64,000 bases of DNA. Origin: Triglochin maritima. Taxonomy: Eukaryota; Streptophyta; Magnoliopsida; Alismatales; Juncaginaceae. Shown piece by piece: positions 57,261 to 64,000 of this stretch. Positions within the stretch are counted from its first letter, which is position 1, and every line of letters starts with the position of its first letter. The DNA is taken from the NCBI GenBank assembly GCA_963682175.1, contig OY821786.1, positions 27,116,501 to 27,180,500 on the forward strand. Direction: 5' to 3'. The notes beneath the pieces are model-generated. The model saw nothing but the letters and a program-made list of their open reading frames with translations. It had not been told where the DNA came from and did not search any database. A program made the position numbers and the translations under genes.

Positions 57261-58494
57261 TTGACGAGGCGTGTCATCAACCCTGCTTCGGTAGTCGATT
57301 TCTCGACGTCTCCCTCTTCTGGTGTCGCACATAGTTCGAGTTCAATGGCTGCTCATTACTGCGAGGAGGAGCAGTTGCTGGACCCACCTGTCCCACATGT
57401 TCTACTTGTTCTTTCTGTTGTCGCTCCCATACCTCTTCGTGATCGATGCTACCCGAGCCATACCGCTCTACCCTCATGCATTGTATTACCAGAGGCGAAT
57501 GTGAACCACTTTGAGGTTAAGCCTCAGTTTATTTCCATGCTCCCTCACTTCACTAGGAAAGGTGACCCCTATATCTTTCTTAGGGAATTTGAGGAGGTCT
57601 GTGCTATGTTCAAGCTGCAACAACTTAGCACAGACTCCATCCATCTTAGGCTTGTCCCCTTTGCACTGAAGGATGATGCCAAGAAGTGGTTGTACAACAA
57701 CCAAGCGAATGCCTTTAGGACTTGGGATGAGTTTCAATCTGCATTCCTCAAGAAGTACTTTCCAAATCATTGGACTCAAAAATTGAGGAACGAAATCAAT
57801 TCGTTCTATCAACATGAGACCGAAACATTCCATGCATACTTAGAGAGGTTCAAGGAGCTACTATCCTCATGCCCTCACCATGACATCGAGTTGTGGCGCA
57901 TGTGTCAGATTGTTTACGAGGGTCTTCACATCCCATCCCGAACGCTCCTTGAGTCCATGTGTCAAGGAGAGTTCTTAGGAAAGGATGAAAGGGAGGCATG
58001 AGCTTTCGCAGAAGACATCGCTGAGAAAACCATGCAATGGGAGAGTGTAAGGGAACCACCTGCATCATCTAGCATAGGAGCGAGGATCGCAAATGCAAAC
58101 TCGACTAGATCAGGTTCCGCATTTGCCGTCGATACCATTACGGCCGCCGAGGCACTCATGGCGGCCTTAATGCGCCGTATGGATTCGATTGAGCTCCAAA
58201 ACCAGCACAATGTGTCTCATGTGTCTGCATCTGGTTCAGTTCCATGTCATTTATGTGGTAGGATAGGTCATATAGGGGGTGAGTGTGCATCCATTCCTCC
58301 TGAGATGGAACATGTAAATGCCATCTATGATAGATCCGGATCCAGGAATGACCCATATTCATCATCATATAACTCGGGATGGAGGAACCACCCTAATTTT
58401 TCATGGACCCACAACAATGCCCCAGGTGGTCCTTCAAACTTTTCTCGACCACCTAACCGACCACACCACCCTCCCATGCATTCACAGTCTTATT
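57261..58494 (+). pseudogene. Gag of gypsy element 2
   Basis: The first frame, 57261-58001, carries the Gag core (FISMLPHFTRKGDPYIFLRE, FALKDDAKKWLYNNQ, ETFHAYLERFKELL). It ends at a TGA (57999-58001) where element 1 has TGG, so the stop is a point mutation. The next frame, 58032-58496, has the zinc knuckle CHLCGRIGHIGGEC and the NPY-rich linker (DPYSSSYNSGWRNHPNFSW), ending at a TAG where element 1 reads CAG. Gag would build the particle; here it is broken at least twice. Confidence 0.85.
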
Positions 58495-58794
58495 AGCCAC
58501 CCCAAAGTCAGAACACCAACCCACCAGGTTTCCCAAATTCTAACAACTTGGAAACCCGGTTTAATTCGCTTGAGAACTTAACTCGTGGACTTGAGAACTC
58601 TTTAAAAAGTTTTATGTCATCCACGAGTCAAGTCCTCACTTCAAATTAGCAGACCATCAAATCTCTCGAGCTTCAGGTGGGACAATTGGCTTAGTCTGTA
58701 CATGAGAGAGAGAGGGAGTCTGCCTAGCCAACCTGTGGCTAACCCCCGTGCTCAACAACACTCGAACATGCAAAATGCAAGTTGAAGACCATAG

Positions 58795-59916
58795 TTGGGG
58801 GGGGGGGGGCAAGTGAACTACGTGGAAGAACCTGTGGACCATGTTAATGTCATTGTGACCCTGAGAAATGGGAAGCAGGTCAACAACCATGTTTCCTTGC
58901 TAGTAAATCCATCTATGCAACCCCCTTGTAAGAATTATGGTGAGAAAGAGGCTGAGGGTGAGAGTAATACACCAACGCCTCCTTCTCCGGCTCTGCCTAA
59001 GACATACCTACCAAAAGCTCCTTATCCTAGTAGGTTGTCTAAGAAATAGAGTGATAGTGTGGATAAAATGCTGGAGATATTTAAGAAAGTGAATGTCAAC
59101 ATTCCTTTGTTAGACATGATTCAACAAATACCTCCCTATGCAAAATTCCTGAAGGATCTCTGTACAACTAACATGAAAACTAATGTCCCTAGCAAAGCCT
59201 TTTTGGCGGCTAATGTGAGTTCGATCATTTCGAACCCAACATACGTAAAATTGAAGGACCCAGGTAGTCCAACAATTTCATGTATCATTGGGGACTCTCA
59301 CATTAATAATGTCTTGCTAGATCTAGGGTCGGCGGTTAACCTCTTACCAGCTTCGGTGTATCAACGATTAAGCCTAGGCGAGCTCAAGCCTACGAAAACA
59401 ACGTTCCAGTTGGCTGATCGTTCGATCAAAGTCCCGTTGGGGGTCATCGAAGATGTCCTAATCAAGGTCGGTGATTTCAATTTTCCTGTTGACTTCGTCG
59501 TCCTTGAGACTGAACCAATCAAGACTACCCACTCTCAGATTCCCTTTATTTTGGGTAGACCTTTTTTGGCGACGTCGAATGCCTTGATCAATTGTCGTAC
59601 TGGACTCATGAAATTGTCGTTCGGGAATTTGACCGCGACATTCCATGTGTTCAATATGTCTAGGCAGCCGACATCTTTCAAGGACCCCATGGAAGTTAAT
59701 CTTATCCAGGACTTGGAAGAAGAAATAGAAGAAGAGTACCCCCTGATTCATGAAAATCTAAGTGCTTACATCATGGATGATTCCGATCATGAAGAGGACG
59801 GGGGCGAGTTGAGCAATGATGTGCATGTTGTTCAGTACATGAGAGCTCCTCCTATCTTACATCTCGAGCTAGATATCACGCCTCGTCTTGAGGAACCACC
59901 CACAATTGAGCTTTAA
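58795..59916 (+). pseudogene. Protease region of gypsy element 2
   Basis: 58795-59049 matches the start of the element 1 ORF (NYVEEPVDHVNVIVTLRNGK), preceded by a 12-G run (58798-58809). A TAG at 59047 interrupts where element 1 has CAG. 59059-59916 holds the retropepsin: NVLLDLGSAVNLLP at the active site and FILGRPFLATSNALI. The acidic tail (DDSDHEEDGGEL) leads to a TAA (59914-59916), after which pol text follows in phase, so this stop is also probably a mutation. Confidence 0.8.
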
Positions 59917-60950
59917 GAACTCCCTACGGAACTGAAACACGTTTTTCTCGGTCCCAACAGGTCATTTCTGGTGATTATTTCATCGATGTTGACTTGTGAT
60001 CAGGAAGAACGTCTGATTCAAGTCCTAAAGGAGCACAAATCAGCCATTGGGTGGTCCTTGAAGGACATTAAAGGGATAAGTCTCGACGTCGTGCAACACC
60101 ACATCTTTATGGAGGATGAAGCACGACCACGTCGCGACCCACAGAGGTGTTTAAATCCAACCATGACAGAAGTAGTTAACAAAGAGATCATCAAGTGTTT
60201 AGATCATGACATAATTTTCCCCATTCGGACAGTACTTGGGTAAGTCCTGTCCAGGTTGTGCCCAAGAAGTTGGGTATCACTGTTGTCCAGAATGACAACA
60301 ATGAGCTTGTACCCACACGACTTAAAACTGGGTGGCGAGTTTGTATTGACTATAAGAAGTTGAACGCGGTCACGCGTAAGGACCACTTCCCTCTACCTTC
60401 CATCGACCAAATGTTGGAGAGACTCGCTGGGCACGCCTATTAATTTTTCCTTGATGGTTATTCGGGGTACAATCAAATCCCAGTCGCCCCCAAAGACAAG
60501 GAGAAAACCACGTTCACTTGTCTTTTTGGGACGTTTGCTTATAGACGGATGCCTTTTGGACTATGCAATGCATCAGCAACATTCCAACGTTGCATGTTAA
60601 GTATTTTTTCCGATATGGTCGAGAACTTCCTTGAGATCTTCATGGATGATTTCTCGGTTCATGGCACATCGTTTGATGAGTGCTTGCACCACCTGAGCCT
60701 TGTTCTCAAAAGGTGTTCGGAAACGAACTTAGCCCTTAATTGGGAAAAGTGTCATTTCATGGTTACAAAAGGCATCGTCTTGGGTTACATGGTATCTCAT
60801 GATGGTATCGAGGTGGATAGGGCAAAGATTGAGCTTATTTCTAAGCTTCCGCCACCCACCTCGGTAAAAGAAATCCGTTAATTCCTTGGACACGCCGGTT
60901 TTTACCGGCGGTTTATTAAGGATTTCAGCAAGATAGCTCGCCTCTTGACG
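59917..60950 (+). pseudogene. Reverse transcriptase of gypsy element 2
   Basis: Blocks in order: EHKSAIGWSLKDIKGIS, LNPTMTEVVNKEIIKCLDHD, then after a one-base shift near 60230 VSPVQVVPKK, GWRVCIDYKKLNAVTRKDHF, LDGYSGYNQIPVAPKDKEKT, MPFGLCNASATFQRCM, and the catalytic IFMDDFSVHG (F-M-D-D form). Stops at 60241, 60441 and 60879 and the shift make it inactive. RT copies the element RNA into DNA in the particle. Confidence 0.85.
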
Positions 60951-61440
60951 AGCTTGCTTGCTAAAGGTACCTCTTTTGAGTTCACACCCGAGTGCATGAC
61001 TGCGTATGAGTTTCTGAAGCGTGAGTTGACCTCCGCTCCTATTATTAAGGCACCAGTGTGGACTCTACCTTTCGAGCTGATGTGTGATGCATCTGACTAT
61101 GCAATAAGAGCGGTTTTGGGCCAGAAAGTTGACAAATTTCCTCATGTGATCTACTAGGCAAGTCATACTCTCAATGTCGCCCAACTCAGCTACTCCGTTA
61201 CTGAGAAAGAGTTCCTCGCGATCATATTTGCGTTGGAAATTTTTTGATAGTACCTCATTGGGTCGCATGTCATCATCTACACTGATCACCCAACTCTCCG
61301 CTACCTTTTGTCTAAAAAGGATGTGAAACCCCGTCTCATGCGTTGGATCTTGTTGTTACAAGAGTTTGACTTTGAAATACGGGACAAAAAGGGATGCGAG
61401 AATGTCGTGGCTGATCACCTCTCTTGCATCTCAGTTGATC
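60945..61440 (+). pseudogene. RNase H of gypsy element 2
   Basis: LPFELMCDASDYAIRAVLGQ carries the first acidic residue, then [35 protein letters not shown] and [14 protein letters not shown]. Stops at 61155 and about 61245. It would remove the RNA strand during reverse transcription. Confidence 0.8.
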
Positions 61441-62812
61441 TTTCATCGGATCTACCGGTCAACGAGTTCTTCCCTGATGAGAACCTTATGGCATTATCCT
61501 CACTCCCCTGGTTCGCTGACATTGTGAACTATTTAGCAACCGGGGAGGTGCCGGCTCATTGGAGACACAGTGAGATAGGAAAGTTCAAGTCGTTAGTCAA
61601 GCACTTCTATTGGGATGATCTCTACTTATTTAAGTATTGTGCCGATCAAATCATAAGGAGGTGCATTCCTGACGACGAGATTCAGAGCGTCTTGTCCTTT
61701 TTCCATAAGGAGGCATGTGGTGGGCACTTCGGTGCCAAGAAAACCGCTGCCAAAGTGCTCCAATGCGGTTTTTACTGGCCCACGTTGTTCCAAGACGCTT
61801 TTCCATTTTGCAAAGCATGCGATAGCTGCCAACGTGTGAGCCGCATTGGCAGACGTGATATGATGCCACTCAATCCTATCTTAGTGGTCAACATCTTTGA
61901 TGTTTGGGGAACTGACTTCATGGGTCCTTTCCCCGTGTCCCATGGTCACACTTACAACCTTGTGGCGGTTGATTATGTGTCAAAGTGGGTTGAAGCAATC
62001 CCCACTCGCACTAACGATCGCAAAGTTGTGATCAAGTTTCTCAAAGAACACACTTCGTGAGGTTTGGAATACCTCGTTGTATCATAAGTGATCGGGGGAC
62101 ACACTTTGTGAACCGATCCCTTGAGGCAGTGCTGAGGAAATATGTCATCACACACAAGTTGGCCACACCTTATCATCCTCAAACTTGTGGCCAGGTGGAA
62201 ATTTCCAACCGTCAACTCAAGCAAATTCTTAAGAAAACGGTTAATGCTTTAAGGAAAGATCGGTCGGTCAAGCTTAATGATGCATTGTGGGCTTTCCGCA
62301 CTGCATTTAAAACCGACCTTGGCATGTCCCCCTACCAGCTAGTTTATGGCAAAGCTTGCCATCTTCCGGTAGAGCTTGAGCACCGGGCATTATGGGCAAT
62401 CAAACATCTTAACACGAGTCTTGATGTTTCTGGTGCCAATCGCAAGTTAGACCTCAACGAGATGGAGGAGTTGAGAAATGAAGCATATGAGAATGCCAAG
62501 ATCTGCAAGTCCTGCACTAAAAATTTTCACGACCGCTTGGTTCGAATCAAAACCTTTGAGGTGGGACAAAAGATCTTGTTGTATAATTCTCGCCTCCACT
62601 TGTTTCCGGGGAAACTTTGGAGTCGTTGGTCAGGACTTTTTATTGTTTTAATCGTCTCCCCTCATGGGGCGGTTGAGATTCAGAATCCAAGGAATGGGGA
62701 CATGTTCAAAGTTAATGAACAACGCCTCAAACGGTACATGGAAGGGAGCACGACAGAGGTCGAGGAGGAAGTCATGTCTTTACACGAACTCCCCACGGAT
62801 GTGGTCACTTGA
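61441..62812 (+). pseudogene. Integrase of gypsy element 2
   Basis: Zinc-binding part: [20 protein letters not shown], then CKACDSCQ. Catalytic DDE core: [10 protein letters not shown] (first D), [14 protein letters not shown] (second D) and [19 protein letters not shown] (E; the usual family text has N before it). A small frameshift at about 62055 splits it into 61308-62060 and 62057-62812. The C-terminal part ([37 protein letters not shown]) ends at the TGA at 62810. No chromodomain was seen, unlike the chromovirus at 18936. Confidence 0.85.
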
Positions 62813-63236
62813 TGTGATCCATCCCTTCATTTGTTTGTATATATTTTGTTTTTGTGCTAAAAAAATGAGAAATGAAGAAAAGAAAAAAATTGGAATGCCT
62901 TTTGGATATTTTCCCTTTCCTTTGTTTAAAACGCGTGATTCCCTTGCCCTACCCATTCTCCACCAGAAGCAAAAATGCATCTTTCCCTTCGTTTTCGCCC
63001 CCACCCAAATCCCACCCCCAAATCGCACCAACAGACCGCCAATCAGCGGTCTATTGTGTCATGTTTTCATTTTGTCTTCGTCGGGTTGTGTGATTTTGGG
63101 TTTGTTGTTGGTTCCGTTGGGGGAGTTTCTGTGTTGCTGCTGGAGTAGACGTGAGGTGGTCTCCATCCCTCTCGCGCCGTGTTCGTCTTCGCCGTTGCGT
63201 GCTCCACCGTTAAAGCTCTCCAACATAGGTGCAGGT
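62813..63236 (+). other. Spacer after integrase with palindrome
   Basis: A-rich then C-rich non-coding sequence with the dyad GACCGCCAATCAGCGGTC at 63034-63051. It could hold a splice or subgenomic signal for the next ORF; none was identified. Confidence 0.5.
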
Positions 63237-64000
63237 ATGACCAGCCACCATTTAATTTCAGAACTCAATTTTGCCTCCCTCATTCGTGAATTCGGAGAAC
63301 CCTTCTACAATCGAATCGTAGCTAAATGGTGGTACCATTTGTTGTATGAGGGCGACAAAACCATGTATGTAGAGCCTCTCATACATGAGTTCTTTACTAA
63401 ACTCGAGTGTGACCAGACCGGACCACTTGAGTTTAGTGTCACTCTCAGAGGGGTGAAGCACACCTTGATACCCCAATTTATCTCCGACGCGACTGGGATC
63501 CCCTTAGTCGATGATCTCGTGCCCACCCATGACATTAATTTTTACCGATATATGCTTGGGCGCGGGCAACCTATATCATCGCATGGGGGAGTACCTAATA
63601 CGCACATTTACTCCAATGTGCACATTGTAGCCAGGTGGGTGTGTAGGAATGTGTTGGGCCAAGAGCGGACCTCCACATTTTTCACACCTAGTTTGCGAAT
63701 CGTGTATAGTCTTATGGATGGTTCACCTCACTGCATTTGTCGAACATTGTTCAACGTTTTGGTGAACGCTAAGCTGAAAGAAATACACTGTTTGCCTGCC
63801 CTGGTTACCAAATTGTGTGGCATGTTGGACATCCCATGATTTGAGCGCATGCTGAGGTGCCAAGGCATCGACCTCGAGGTAGCGAAGATGACCCCATCAT
63901 TTCGCCATTGCCTTCCTGAGGCATGGGTGGCTGATTACATGGAGGAGGATGTTAGAGCTTGTTCCTCAAGCTCATCTGTGAGCTCAGGAATGCTCTTAAC
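63237..64000 (+). CDS. Additional ORF downstream of pol, function unknown (partial)
   Basis: The most plausible start is the ATG at 63237 (MTSHHLISELNFASLIREFG), because the frame upstream of it is composed like the spacer. It includes FYNRIVAKWWYHLLYEGDKT, LEFSVTLRGVKHTLIPQFIS and MLGRGQPISSHGGVPNTHIY. A TGA at 63837 interrupts, but the same frame continues (FERMLRCQGIDLEVAK) to the window edge, so the stop is probably a mutation. The position after integrase is where Athila-like elements carry an envelope-like or other extra gene. No signal peptide or membrane segment is visible. It vaguely resembles the putative plant transposon protein domain found near gypsy elements, which is only a family-level impression. 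Confidence 0.5.

Larger units (their letters stand above)
54751..64000 (+). mobile_element. Ty3/gypsy family-A element 2 with pol, 3' end outside window
   Basis: 5' LTR 54751-56139, tRNA-Asp-type PBS, leader, gag, protease, RT, RNase H, integrase and a further ORF running to the window edge. Leader, gag and protease match element 1 closely, so the two belong to one family. PBS and RT context place it near the Athila/Tat branch of plant gypsy elements (inference). Many stop codons and frameshifts show it is inactive. The 5-mer before the LTR is CGTTT; the matching duplication would lie outside. Confidence 0.9.

Noticed and set aside
1..64000. tRNA, rRNA or organellar insertion
   Set aside because: Read through for tRNA-like GGTTCGA arms and rRNA signatures; only retrotransposon primer-binding sites were found. 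A tRNAscan-SE run would settle it.

Overview
This is nuclear DNA from a flowering plant with a large, transposon-rich genome. The evidence is one intron-bearing plant gene with GT-AG splice sites, plus plant-type Ty3/gypsy, Ty1/copia, Mutator-like, hAT and PIF/Harbinger elements, many of them nested. Nothing bacterial, organellar or viral in the strict sense was seen. The species cannot be named from the sequence alone.

Only one host gene looks intact: a 13-exon plant orthologue of DNAJC11 (Arabidopsis OWL1 type), + strand, 24508-43653. Its exons join without a frameshift into 537 codons: an N-terminal J domain with the HPD motif, a hydrophobic segment, a coiled coil and a conserved C-terminal domain. 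Its introns carry most of the foreign DNA. Intron 8 alone is about 9.2 kb and holds a complete 5.55-kb Mutator-like element (MULE) in antisense.

Layout. 1-1440: end of a gypsy LTR (family A). 1441-about 5340: antisense gypsy relic, split by an unclassified TIR element (about 1831-4037) packed with inverted repeats and 22-bp minisatellites. 5461-6046 and 14540-14766: one copia LTR, split by a complete family-A gypsy element (6047-14539; TSD AGACA) that codes only for Gag and protease. 14767-16145: decayed copia reverse transcriptase/RNase H. 16261-17859: inverted family-A LTR. 17860-18490: A-rich and tandem repeats. 18488-18720: pseudogene fragment resembling ribose-5-phosphate isomerase. 18936-24348: decayed chromovirus abutting the promoter of the DNAJC11-like gene. 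24508-43653: the DNAJC11-like gene. 45370-46684: hAT relic. 46741-50475: 3' end and long 3' LTR of a SIRE-like copia element. 50487-51905: PIF/Harbinger relic with transposase and Myb/SANT-like parts. 52361-52647: short hAT-type MITE with a perfect 8-bp TSD. 52730-53700: GTAAT/ATTAC-rich MITE material. 54751-64000: a second family-A gypsy element with gag, protease, RT, RNase H, integrase and a further ORF, running off the window.

The most unusual signals are these. A palindrome of the form GACCGCCAATTGGCGGTC recurs about ten times at defined places in family-A retrotransposons. The MULE carries a plant-mobile-domain gene as well as its transposase, each preceded by the same duplicated leader of about 150 bp, and its ends carry arrays of small hairpins. 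A 74-bp direct repeat, not a 5-bp TSD, brackets the truncated chromovirus next to the host promoter. A Gag/protease-only gypsy element sits in the same window as a pol-bearing relative.
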